Assembly: GCA_003665825.1 (NCBI GenBank)
Contig: QPFY01000001.1
Location: forward strand, 365,001 to 429,000
Direction: 5' to 3'
DNA: 64,000 nucleotides
Origin: Microbotryum silenes-acaulis
Lineage: Eukaryota; Basidiomycota; Microbotryomycetes; Microbotryales; Microbotryaceae
Part shown: positions 30,517-41,430 of the stretch, piece by piece
How the letters are laid out: each line of letters starts with the position of its first letter
Position numbering within the stretch: position 1 is the stretch's first letter
Notes under the pieces: generated by a model
Told to the model about the DNA's origin: nothing
Seen by the model: only the letters and a program-made list of their open reading frames with translations
Databases searched by the model: none
Program-made: the position numbers and the translations under genes

Positions 30517-31235
30517 TTGACGTTTTCATGAGTACGGAGTTTCTGAGTTTTCTCTCCTGATTTTCCTCCCCTCTCTCTTTCTCGATTGTGCCTATTCTTT
30601 AACACCATGGAATAGGAAGGGTGGTTGGTGCTCACATGATTGGAATCACACTTTTGGTGTTTTCAGGAGTGTGGGGGCTGCATGGATCTAGTGGCTATGA
30701 CTTTACATAAGTCCAACCCCCCTTTTCAAGAAACATTGATTTTGCGAAGATAACCGAATAGGTGAAATCTAATCAGGCTTGATACAAAAAAAAAAGGGGG
30801 GGGGGGGGGGGGGGGGGTCCAGAGGACTTGAGGTTGAATGGAAAGGAGAAGGTATGCTCTTACACGCAAAAAAAAGAAGAAGAGAAAGTCAAAAAGTGAA
30901 CGACAGGATTTAGATCAGGAAAAAGCCTTCAAAGACAGAGAGGATGTGGGAGGGTGGAGAATCAGAAAACGGCGTTCTCTGGAGCGAACGCTAGGGATTG
31001 ACGAGAATCTCAAAGAGGTTGAATGTCCATGTAGGGTAGGATAAGGAGGATATGCGCAACAAAGCAAAAATGCGTAACATTTCTTCATCTCGGGGGGAGG
31101 ACGCTCCCCACGGTCGATCTCAATGACCGTTCCCCCAACTCGTCGCACGAAAGAACACCGTACCCATCCCTCCCCCGTGACCACCCCCGCCGTGGATCAA
31201 AACATGTCGTGGCTGCTCTGGTACGGTTCACTCGC
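30517..31235. other. LINE 3' region and UBC13 downstream sequence, with A10-G22 tract
   Basis: No gene is visible. It may include the 3' UTR of the LINE up to the A10 run and the 3' UTR of UBC13. The A10 is directly followed by 22 G. Confidence 0.55.
30786..30817. repeat. A10-G22 homopolymer tract
   Basis: Ten A followed at once by twenty-two G. Such a G run can form quadruplex structure and is error-prone in sequencing. Confidence 0.9.
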
Positions 31236-32152
31236 CTAAGCCGAAGCCGACGCGTACTTCTGGGTCCATTCCCTGCTGACCCTCATCGCGTCCTTCTCAT
31301 TCTCCTTCCAGTGCGCCGCGACATCGTTCGCCAACGGGTCGTCCTGAAGAAGAACGAGAAAGAGTGAATTCATTCATCCACTCAAAGAGTTTGTTCGACA
31401 GTTGGGGTCTTGTTGGCTTACTGGATTCGGAGCGGACAAGAGCGCTTGGACGGACAGGAGCACGGTACGGATCTGCAACGCGGGGGACCACTTGTCCTTG
31501 AGGATGTCGAGGCAGATGCGCCCCAGTTTGTCTGTGGTGTGTGGCGAGAGTGATGATCGGTCAGGATCGGAGGGAAGGGGATCGAATCCAGTCGGGGGAA
31601 AGGGACTTGCCAATGTTGGGGTGGTAGAGTTTGGTGAGGAAGCGGACTTTGGGAGGGGCCATGGGGTACTCTTCGGGCAGGAACAGCTCGAGCTTGAACA
31701 CGCCACCTTTGAGCCAACACTTGGCGATCTCAGCACCCACGATCGCACCACAAGCTCAGTGAATGCGGGAAACTGACCCTCGAAAGGTGACCCCTCGGGC
31801 CCAGAGACGAGCACGTCAAAGTACCGCAGGTTGTCGTCGTGGGGTACGGCCGAGATCCCAGGTGGGCTGTCGGCGATCAAGCGTTGCGTTTCCTGTGTCA
31901 GAGCAGGGGGTCAGTATGTGCTTGGAAGGATAATCGGTTCCATGGCTCGTGCTGCGAGTAAAAACCTGGCTAGATTGGGGAGGAACGCTTTCACTGTTGA
32001 GGGACGCGGGGGGTGGGGGTGGGCCGCCGCCGCCGACGGATGATGACGAACCGCGGGGGGCCAAGAGCGTTATAGAGATCTCGAAATGGCTCGGAAAACA
32101 ACTCGTATCTCACCTTTATGATCCGTTTCGGAAGGGCAGCATTGGCGGCCAT
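31236..32152 (-). CDS. UBC13: Ubiquitin-conjugating enzyme E2 Ubc13
   Basis: E2 that, with an Mms2/Uev partner, builds Lys63-linked ubiquitin chains in DNA-damage tolerance. Exons 32152-32114, 31892-31778, 31706-31611, 31531-31422 and 31343-31236 give 155 aa (usual 150-153). It starts [20 protein letters not shown]. The catalytic Cys is in [20 protein letters not shown] (Cys90), after the HPNID block (the usual HPN motif). The E2-partner surface [20 protein letters not shown] is typical of Ubc13. The third intron (31532-31610) has a GC donor, GCAAGT; reading it as an intron is required to keep HPNI-DKLG in frame. It is divergent from SmB. Confidence 0.97.
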
Positions 32153-32500
32153 CGTGGCTGACGAGAACCAGGAGGCAGCAGAGTCGCAGTGAACGGATCT
32201 ACGTACGCGAGTGAGGAGGAGGGCTTGGTGGAGAAGATAAGGAGGTAATCGAGCGAGGTGAGTGGCGATGTCGAGGCTGAGACGGAGAGGGTGAGGTGCT
32301 GAGCCCAAAGACCGAGAGTCGATCGTCGTCGACCCGTGCTCGTGCTCTGGGATTAGCGCCTCGGATTAGCGCCTCGGATTTTTTGTAATGGTGCATTTGG
32401 AAGGTCGTGCTCACCCCGTGCCGTGCAGCTCTGTGGCTCACCACTGCAGCTTTCCGTCTTGACCGCGACCCTACCCTACCCCATACACCCCAACTTGATC
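32153..32500. promoter_or_regulatory. Divergent promoter of UBC13 and SmB
   Basis: A 348-bp gap between opposed starts. It contains a direct duplication of GATTAGCGCCTCG (32351-32363 and 32364-32376) followed by GATT and a T run. The duplicated word may be a factor site; I cannot name one. Confidence 0.5.
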
Positions 32501-33499
32501 ATGGCAAGTCAACACCAAGCACAATTTTGACTCGGGTGTCGTGAACGTTGGCTAACCCTTTAGTGTGTCTTTTGCCTTTTGCATGTGCTCGCTGTGGCCG
32601 CGTGACTTTGCCTCGCACTTGGCCTCCTGGACCCGTCCACCACCCCTCTTTTCCCACACCATACCCACACTCACCACCCACCACCACCCACCACCACCCC
32701 AACCACGCTCAACAGTCCTCCAAAAAGGGCGGCAAGCTCGCGTCGATCATCAATTACCGCGTCAAGGTGACCCTCAACGACACGCGCACCCTCCTCGGCC
32801 AACTGCTCGCCTTTGACAAGTACATGAACCTCGTCCTCGCCGAATGCGAAGAGTTCCGTCGGGTCAAATCGTCGACTTCCAAAGCGGCCGCTGTACCGGG
32901 TGTGACGATCGAGGATGAGGACGACGGAGAGGACGAGATGAAGAGGACCTTGGGCTTGGTTATCCTCAGGGGGGAAACGATCGTCACCCTCACTGTGCAG
33001 GGACCACCGCCCGTTCAGGAGGAACAACGATCGGGTGCTCACCCTCACGTAGGTTTCTATCGTGTACAGCTGTATGGGATCTCATCGCGCTGACACTATG
33101 GGCCTTCACACCACAGATCGGTATGGGACCCGGCGTCGGAGCACCCGCAGGTCGTGGCATGGGTCTCGCTCCTCCCACAATGTCAGTCAGACATCCAATT
33201 GTGGGAAAAACATGTTCAAGCTGACATGCTGTCCTGTATCACTTCCCAGGCGACAAGCACCTCAAGCGTTCGCTCCCCCTCCTGGCATGCCCGGCATGAT
33301 GTGCGCACCCCGCAGCGTCTAATACGATCCATTCAATTCCCATTTCCTTTTTTGCTGACACCTCATCACTTGGTCTGAATCAACCCACAGGCCACCCGGC
33401 TTCGCACCTCCACCGGGGTAAGTTCCACCCTTGATCGTCTGTCCGACGGTGCCGCTGACTTTGCTCCTGCGAACTTCCCATAGCTACGGTCCCCGATAA
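32501..33499 (+). CDS. SMB1: Core spliceosomal Sm protein B (SmB)
   Basis: Member of the heptameric Sm ring on U1, U2, U4 and U5 snRNAs. Exons 32501-32503, 32716-33048, 33117-33181, 33250-33300, 33391-33417 and 33484-33499 give 164 aa. Sm1 motif: INYRVKVTLNDTRTLLGQLL, then AFDKYMNLVL. Sm2 motif: LGLVILRGETIVTLTVQGPP. The tail is the Gly/Pro/Met-rich SmB tail (APPPGMPGMM, MPPGFAPPPGYGPR). The first coding exon is the ATG alone. Its donor is GCAAGT, giving M-SSKKGGKLASI. No other in-frame ATG exists upstream of the Sm domain, which supports this model. The final exons are 51, 27 and 16 nt. Confidence 0.93.
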
Positions 33500-34118
33500 G
33501 CCCTTCCGACCCAAAAGGGGACGAATGAACCCCAAAAGCGGTCAAAGGAGGAGAAGCAGCAGGATCTTGGGATCCCGTCGTGGCGAGGAGGAAAAGGACG
33601 GGCTTTTCCGTTCCCCGCGCACGTGTGTGGGTGTCTATGATTGGATGAAATGATCATAGGCCTATGTAACAGTCATATTGATGAGGCGCAAGACGAGAGA
33701 AAGTCAAGCTTTGGCTTTGGCGATTTCGACAAGGCGTTTTACAACGATGAAGAGGCCAGTTCGGAGGTTTGGCTCTTGTCCGAGCAAACCAAGATGTTCT
33801 GCAGGTGCCTCACGAGGTGTATCTGTTCATGGTTTTGGCCATGTAGCTTTGGGTCCATTCTCGTGTCTCCCCTCCCGTACATGCGCTTGACCAGTCCGCT
33901 TTCGCGACATCCTGCTTGCCCAAACAATCCCATCTGTCTGCTATTACATCGATTACACTGGTTGGATAGTACCCCTTGTCTTCTTATCAGGTCCTCCTCG
34001 TTGATGCAGTACTTTGAATGACGCCTCGAGTGTTGCAGTACGTCGTCGTCGTCGTCGTGCCGTTTCGTCGACCTCGTCGCCATCACTCGTACGAAAGCTC
34101 GCCCTTGATTCGCCCCGC
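33500..34118. other. Convergent region between SmB and LSM6
   Basis: No gene is supported. The frames on the minus strand here overlap one another and resemble nothing. It should hold both 3' UTRs. Confidence 0.6.
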
Positions 34119-34506
34119 TCAATCCATCTTTGAAATATACAGTACTGCAACCACACCAACCCCAACACAATCAACACCTGGCACTCGCACATCGCACATC
34201 GCACAGCGGCACACACGCCTTCCCAAGGAAGACAGAAGGAAAGAAGGAAGAAGCTGTGAACGTACCATTATTCCCTCTAACGAACGCGTCCCCAAACTCA
34301 TTCGTCTTTTTCCCTTGAACCCATTCCTCCGTATTCTCCAAAGCGATGTTCATGTAGCCGTCCAAACAATTGAGGATACCGTGGTAGGAAACGCCCGAAT
34401 TGAGTCGGACGAGAACGCGGTTACCGACGACCGTTTGCAGGAAGGAGGAGGGCGTGCCGAGCGGGCTTGGAGGGGATGCGTCGACTTCTTGAGCTGGGGA
34501 GGACAT
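34119..34506 (-). CDS. LSM6: Lsm6, U6 snRNA / mRNA decay Lsm-ring subunit
   Basis: Subunit shared by the nuclear Lsm2-8 ring (U6 snRNA) and the cytoplasmic Lsm1-7 ring (mRNA decay). Exons 34506-34266 and 34144-34119 give 88 aa. The Sm1 fold is clear: FLQTVVGNRVLVRLNSGVSY, then HGILNCLDGYMNIALENTEE. Sm2 is FGDAFVRGNN-VLYIS, joined across the intron. It ends VLYISKMD. The start ATG was chosen as the first in frame after CCGAAAAAACGAAAC; the frame is open upstream without a closer Met. Confidence 0.95.
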
Positions 34507-35021
34507 GTTTCGTTTTTTGGGGGCGGGCGGACGTTGGGGGTTGGATCTGGGTGGGTACGGATTGTTGCGGGATCGTCGGGGGATCGGGGGCAGGAGGGAG
34601 GCCCGCTCTGTGGTCAGAGCCTGCGCGGAGTTATCCCCGAAACTGGTCCCAGATGGCAGACATCTTTGAATGGGAGGCAAGATTTTTACCTCATTGTTCG
34701 AAGAGAAGGAAGACCGAACGAGCTACGTTGGAATAGTACAGGCTGCTGTTTGAAAAAGATTCGGTCCGGGTATCTAGTATCGGCTCACCCCTTGTCAAAG
34801 TACGATCACGAAAGAATGAACGCGTCAGTAAATGACTGGGAACACTCTGGAGGGATGAGAAAGGACTGAACGCGCCGGAAGACGAAACTCTCATGCGGCC
34901 ATCGATTCAGCCGCTTTTCCACGACGATGCCCATCAATAATCCCACCACTGCTCGACCTTGATCGCGGGTGACGAAGATCGAGTTCAAGCGAACATCACC
35001 GTTCCCAGTAGGCTCAAAGTG
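34507..35021. promoter_or_regulatory. Divergent promoter of LSM6 and snurportin
   Basis: A 515-bp gap between two opposed start codons. Nothing specific is recognised in it. Both products serve snRNPs, so shared regulation is possible but unproven. Confidence 0.5.
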
Positions 35022-36793
35022 ATGGACCCCTCTTCGCGCAGTGCGAGTCGATCGCCACCGTTGTTTCGTCATCTCGTGCACGTGCACGCCCCACCTTCCG
35101 GTGTGTTGACCCCGGCCGCGAGTCACGAGAGGAGAAGGAAGGAGGCGCTCGAGTTGCAGAAGCAGGTCAGTACCTTCAGGAGATGTCTCGGTGTTCTGAA
35201 CGTCCATGTGTGTGCGCTCAAACACCTGCAGTGGGCAAGAATCGATCGCTCCTCTCCCCCCCCACTTGTGGAGCTCGCACGCCAGTCGCTCGATTCACGC
35301 TTGTCAGCTCGTTCGTAGCGAAGGCCAACAAAAGCTTCTACCAAACAATCTAGGCACATCGAGACTGAGCTGTCCGTGTGTGTGCTTTTCTCACTCACCT
35401 CCCTTACCTTTGACAGCGACGCACGCATGCGTTTGAACGAGCGCGTCGTTCCCACCTGTACAATGATCCCATCGACTTGGATTCGGTCGAACAACTCTCC
35501 CTAGGCTCAGCAACGAGTGATGCGCAATACGGAGATGCGTCAGAGGATGGATCGGAACCAGAAGGCGAGATGATGGCCATCGTCGCGGAAAGTGATCCGA
35601 GTGCAGACGGACCGTCACCGACCAGTGCCAGCACTCCGTCGTCAGCTTCCCAACCCAAGTTGCACCAAAACCGACGTCGTCGTCGCTCCACGAAACAGGT
35701 GTACAAACCATGGGCGAGCAATCTCTTGACGCATGCCGAGACGCTCGATCTTGAGCATGGTTTACCGGAACCGTTCTGGACGGGTGCATGGAGTCTCAAA
35801 CTGTGTCCGGTCGGAAAGAGGTGAGTGGGCGTCGAGCGGAGCTGGAATTGTGAATTGGATCGCTGAATGGCAGTGAAATGGTTTCTTGAATGGACGTCTT
35901 GACAGATGTCTGTGCGCGACAACCCATATAGCCAGTCAGTTCCATTGCTCGTGAACAGATTTTCCATCTCATGAGACATGCTGATCCCGAGGTTAGACTT
36001 GTTCCCAACCCCCAGATGGCAGTAACGCGATCCTCTACTCTCGCGTTTCTGGGTCAGTGCAAAAACATGTTTTGGTGTTGTACACCCCAATTGGCCCCAG
36101 ACACTTGCTTATACAACACGCGGCAAACTCCTCCACAGTCGAACTTTGTCCCGCATCTACGTTCCTGCTCTTCCTCCCGATTGCTTCCTTGACACCATCT
36201 ATGATTCCACGACCAACACACTCTGGGTTCTAGACCTCATCAAATGGACTGGCGTGTACTACGTCGATCACGAGCACGTATTCAGGTAAGTCCCTCTACG
36301 AACCGGTCCTAGATTCATGAGAGAAGTGAACCCCAGACTTGATCGTTGAGCCTTATCCGCTTCGATCTTACCCAGAAAATGGTTCCTTCAATCTCGACTC
36401 TCCGAACTTGAACCCGACATGATCGGTAATCCAAACTCGACACAACTTCTTCCCGTCCCCACCTTGGACGCACCTTCATTAACCCCGCCAGCTTTGACGT
36501 ACTGGCTCGCTACGGCCTTTTCAACGACTTGTTCAACGTTGGATCGAGCACCTTGTTCGAAATGGGATGGAGTGTTGTTCTATCTCGATGACGCGAGGTA
36601 CGAAAGTGGTGCGACGCCATTGGTTGGATGGGTGCCTGCTGCTACTATGGCCCAGACCAAGTCGAAAGTGGAGAGAATGGGTAAGGGCGAGAGTATGGCG
36701 ATCGAATCTGACGAAGAACCAACCGGAGTACAGACGTTGATGAAGTGGGTGCAGAAGGCACAAGTAATGGAGGAGGAAATGACCGTTGAATAA
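35022..36793 (+). CDS. SNUPN: Snurportin-1, m3G-cap snRNP import adaptor
   Basis: Binds the trimethylguanosine cap of assembled snRNPs and links them to importin-beta for nuclear import. Exons 35022-35165, 35417-35820, 35906-35934, 36016-36052, 36139-36285 and 36376-36793 are all GT-AG and in phase, giving 392 aa (human 360). The N-terminus has a basic importin-beta-binding-type stretch (SHERRRKEALELQKQRRTHA). The cap-binding domain has the family blocks FWTGAWSLKLCPVGKRCLC, SNAILYSRVSGRTL, LPPDCFLDTIYD, TLWVLDLIKWTG and, near the end, DGVLFYLDDARYESGATPLV. It stops soon after, MEEEMTVE. It was recognised by the GKRCL.., D.IYD, VLD....W and F/LFYh..A.Y..G.TPLVGW pattern of metazoan snurportin. 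Budding yeast lacks this gene, so it marks a lineage that kept cap-dependent snRNP import. Confidence 0.9.
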
Positions 36794-37479
36794 AATGGTG
36801 AGAGGAGGTACCTGATCGTTCATGGCTTCGGCTGGGTCTTCGTTCGCATGTTTCGCATCTCGCATCGTTTTCGCAATTTTTGGCATGTCCGTATTTTATT
36901 CCCCGGTGCAGATTAGGAAGTGCTGATTGAGATCATTAAAATCAAACTTCTCTACCATTGGGACTCTCGAGAACCTGGCGCCAACCGCAATGCCGAAGCA
37001 GGCGAATCGCTCCGTGACGAAAATGTTGATCCGCTTGCATGACCGATTGGCGTGGGCGTACACTGCTCTTCGAATACGCCCTGCCCGAGTTTTGATCTTG
37101 AGTTGGAACGTTATGATTCAATCTGTCGGTTCGTCTGGGTGATGGTCAGCATGAAGCTGCCCCGAACGAAGGTCAAAGAGGTTGCTATCACTCCGGATTC
37201 GGATCGACTACTTGCTGCAAGATCGGGCGACCCTCGCGGACGCCCGCAGAAATCATGGGGTTTTCACGGCCTTCGGGATGTTTTTGGAATTGATACATGG
37301 GAGTTGAACAATGAACAGTGGACTGGTTCAATGCAGAGCCAAAGTTGAGGAAAAGACCCCCCCCAAGTTCGAGCTCGCGGGCCTGGCAGGCCTAACAACT
37401 TATACTGGAACAGACAGTGTAAAGATGACGTCCTTCCCTCCTCCATACCATGCGATCCGTTTTATATACTCCCTCCTAC
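36794..37479. other. Convergent intergenic region
   Basis: It lies between the 3' ends of snurportin and the Zn2Cys6 gene. No gene is visible; the short frames do not resemble proteins. Confidence 0.6.
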
Positions 37480-40400
37480 TCAATAATACCCAAAACCAAC
37501 CCCCACACCTGAGGGATGCGGTGGAGCAGCCTGCGCCGTACCCTGTTGACGAGTCGATCCCGGCGATTCCAAACTCGTCGGTACAGTCGTAGGTGGTGGC
37601 GCACTCGCTCCTATCCCACCCCAATCAACCGACCAAGGCGAAGTATCGAAAGAACTCATCAGACCGAATCCATTCCACCCTAATCCCCAGCCACCGAAAG
37701 TGGCAGGATGGGACCAGAAATCGTGACTCGTCGTCGTCGTTGAATTCGGGTCATCGGCCTGGCCTTCGTGGGTGGAGGGATGGAGCCCATTTGGGTGATG
37801 AGGATGGAGGAGGTAAGGACCGGCGTGCATGTTGGCAGGTGGGGTGAGGTCGAATTGCGAGTGCAGGTCTAGATGCGAGAAAAGGTCGTTGTTGGGGTCA
37901 AAGTAGGACGGATCGTTGGGGTTCGTCAGCGAGAGATGAGGCAGTTCCTTCGAGGTGGTCAAAGGGGTCGTGGAGGCTGAGACGTTGGCTCCGTCGGGGG
38001 ACGTGCCGGAGGTGGTGGTCGTAGGTGACGTCGTCGAATTCGGTGTGCCTTGGTTGTTCGTAGATTTCTTCGTTGGGTTTGTACCTCCGATACTCGACCC
38101 ACCATCCTGCTTGACCCTCTTGCGCTTCTTCTCGTTCGTCATCCCCTTGGATAAACTTCCCTTGTTCCCCGTCGAGCCGCCCGAACCACCCGAAGTAGCC
38201 GCCGTCGTCTCCGGCTGCGTCCCTTCCTCCTTGGCCGTCCTCAACATCTTGATCACTCCCGCCCTAACCTTGGTCGGATCCGAAATTGCCAACACACCCC
38301 TCACATGATTCGAATACAGTAATTGTAACTTGGCCAAGCCGTCGCACCAATGCGCACCAACGGGGTACACGTCCTTCAAAGCAACCAAGATCGTCGTCGT
38401 CGCTTCGATCGTTTCGTGCACTTCTCGAAAGCTCAGAATCTCGGTAGATCGATTTTGCGGCCAATATTTGAGGTGGAGCATGATCGTACCCGTTGTCAAA
38501 GCAGCGAAGCCGGCGAAGGGGTGCGTGAGGGTTTGATGGTGCGTCAAGAGGTGAGTTTGGACTTGGATGATCGTTTGGGAGGCTTTGATCGCGGCTTCGA
38601 AAGAGGAGGACCACCAGCCTTCGGGCGCGACGACGTTGGGGGACCCATAGAGGGGTTCACCATCGGCGGGTCCGGAGGAAGCGAGGTAGTCGACAGGGGG
38701 TAGGAAGGGGAGGTAGTCGCGATGCAGGACCAATCTCGCCGTCGAGTAGAGGATGTGCAACATTCCAAACAGCCGTCCTTGGTTCGACAGCGTGTACGCG
38801 AGCAAATTGTCCCTCGTCGCTTGCAATTGTGGACTCAGTTGCGCCCCGAAACCAGACAATTTCCGTTGCAGGTCCGCGAACGTCGATTCGGGCGTCCAAG
38901 GCGGTCTTCGATCAATGTTCCTCCCACCCGAACCAACGTACGTGACAACTTGTTGCCAAATCTCGGCGACTCTCAACGTCATCCCATACAAATCAACCTC
39001 GAGGACCTTGTTGGACGTCGAATCGTTCGCGGCATGTTCAGCAGCTTTGACGCTCAAACTCCACGGTTTTGGATCGGCTTCGAAGCGAGCGCCAGCTGTC
39101 GGTCGACCAAGAATAAAGTCCTGGTCCGGGCCTGGTAGCCGAAGCATCATTGATAGGGGCGCCTTGAGCGAACAAGGTCGTTCTTTGCCATCCGAAACGG
39201 TTCGATCGAGCAGGAACAGACTCCAGAACGTTCGTCGACGCGTTTCGGCGAGTAAAGGGTCCGACCTAGCGCGCGAGGACGCACCTTCCTCTTCGTCCTC
39301 GAAACCTGCATGGACCGACATAGAGTCAGCTTCGCTGATAGACGGCCAGGCTCGAGCGATGTCCTTTGACGCACCTAGTTTCATCACTTGGGCCAAACGT
39401 ATGGCAGCTCCAATCTTGAGCCAGCCTTTGTTCTCGTGTCCTTCCGTGCATTCGTATAATCCGAGCATAAGGAACGCCTGACACCGAATCAAGGAGATCT
39501 CCCCATCTCCTGTCGAAGCATTGCGAGTCGCGTGATGTGTGCTATCATGATCGTTCCGAGGTGGTGGAGGATGGGATAAGATTTGCGAGGCCAACGAGCA
39601 GAAATGATCCGATGCGGCTGAGGGTGACGAAGGGTAGAGTGCTTGTAATGTGACGCAAAATCTGACATTACGACGGGAGCTTCGATTAAGCGAGATTTTT
39701 ATTTATTGAAAACGTGCGAACCGGAACTGACCGAGCAGCGAACGCCAAGACGCAGCACATGAGCCCGTTCGCGTTCGGTTCGATGCCGCGCCTGATCGCT
39801 TCGGTCAAGGTCGGCCGATGCAGAAAGTAGAACGTGTCGTAGCTAAACTTTGCGCAAATAACTTGCGTCAGCATCCATTGTGGTGAGATTTGAGCGGTAC
39901 ACCCGGATGAACGTACTAGTGCGCAAAGAAAGGCTCCAGAGCCTCGAGCATGATCTCTTTGGAGGACGGCAAAATATCTTGACCTTGCAAGGGTATCGGC
40001 GCCGGTCTACGAAAACGACGAGCAACTCAAGGTCAGTATATCTTTGTTCGGGACGTGGGGCCGAAACGATTGTTTTTAGCCGATGGTCTGGAGACTGACC
40101 CCGGTGCGATGGTCATTAACGGTCCACCCGTTTCTGCGGGATGACCGTGGTATTCGCACGCCAGCTTCTTTCTCGAACAAAAAGCACACTTTGGCCATTC
40201 GGCTGAACATCTGATCTTTCTCTTCCTGTTGAAGTGTTGGGATCGAGAGAGTCAGCGATGACATCTTGCGTACGAGCTAGCCATCTGGACCGACCTGCAG
40301 GTGACACAGGCGATGCCGGCCCTCGCTCCACCACGGGGCTTGGGTGGGACGGATGTTTTCTTATAGAGACTGCTGTTTCGATCGTGGGTATTGGCGTCGA

Positions 40401-40743
40401 AATCGTCCTGCTCTTGCTCTTCGCCATCTATGTCTGGTTCGAGTGAGCCGTTCGACGGATGATCGCTTGCAGAAGCGGGGTAAGGCCTCTCGAGTGACTC
40501 GGGTCGTTCGTAGCGAGGGGGCAAGGACGTCGCTGAGGATGAGCTGAGACCGGGTCGTTCCCTCTTCTTGATGTTGCTGTCGCCGATGCGGTAGGCAGGC
40601 GAAGGGGGAGAGCTCTGTGGAGAGGTGGAGCAAGCGGGAGGCACCACGAGCCTACTGGTCGAAGCGAGGGGTGGAGTCGATCTCGAACTATTCGTGGCTG
40701 CCGAGGCAAGTGGGGCGGCGTCCACAGGAGGAACGAACTGCAT
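37480..40743 (-). CDS. Zn2Cys6 transcription factor with fungal-specific middle domain
   Basis: DNA-binding regulator of the Gal4 type. Exons 40743-40295, 40225-40100, 40006-39917, 39842-39732 and 39661-37480 give 985 aa. The binuclear cluster starts CVTCRKRKIRCSAEWPKC (Cys146) and ends AFCSRKKLACEY (Cys173); it is split by an intron after CVTCR. The fungal_trans middle homology region starts ILPSSKEIMLEALEPFFAHY, continues DTFYFLHRPTLTEAI and RCQAFLMLGLYECTEGHENK, and includes AETRRRTFWSLFLLDRTVS. The C-terminal 200 residues are Ser/Thr/Asn/Gly-rich with a KKRKRVKQDG basic patch, and would serve as activation region. The target pathway cannot be told. It is divergent from PTC7. Confidence 0.93.
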
Positions 40744-41430
40744 CGTGTCGGTGTGCTTCGGAACGATCTACGTGACTAATTGCTTTGGCAAGAGAGAAAA
40801 GGTGGAGCTAGGTCTGCTGTAGTGGCTTGTCGTAAAGGGACTCGCAGGTGACCGATAGGGGCTTCCGGACGTGATCGTGAGCGTGAGCGAGATCGAGGAG
40901 CCGTTCGTGGTGGCACTTGGCAGGTGGGGTGGGGGTGGAGTAAATGAAGGTTTCTGCTCCCTTGAGTCGCGTGTCGATGGCAAGATGATCGGTCGGTGAT
41001 GGTCCGCAGTGGGCGGAGTAGTACGATGATCGTACAGAACCGATCCGCAAGATGTCCTCGTGGTGAGATCCGTTGCGAGAGCGGGGAACCCGGAGAGAAG
41101 AGGAAGCTTCCGCGCCTAGCGTATCACGTGCGACCGCAGGGATCCTCAGCTTTCGAGCGCGGCGCAGTGGCCTCAGTCGAGCGTGCGTCGTGAGGGAGCA
41201 GAGGAGGTGCAATCCTGCCATCAGTAATGTCATCAAGGTGATTTATCAGAGTGATCGAGCAGGTGATCGCCCTGCGCACTCCAGTCTCCTGCGCACGCGC
41301 CGATGCCGAAGCCGAAATCGGACCCGTGGGGTAGGCACCCCTCCCTCTCTCCTTTCCCTTCTTCGCAGGCGTTCATTCTCCTCGCATATCGACTCACCGG
41401 GACCCAGGGCCCAGGGAGCCCTCCCACACC
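40744..41430. promoter_or_regulatory. Divergent promoter of the Zn2Cys6 gene and PTC7
   Basis: A 687-bp gap between opposed starts. No gene is seen; several short overlapping frames exist on both strands. No site is recognised. Confidence 0.5.

Noticed and set aside
33641..34170. Overlapping frames of 126 and 143 aa between SmB and LSM6
   Set aside because: Opposite-strand frames over the same sequence, no family features, in a region expected to be 3' UTR.
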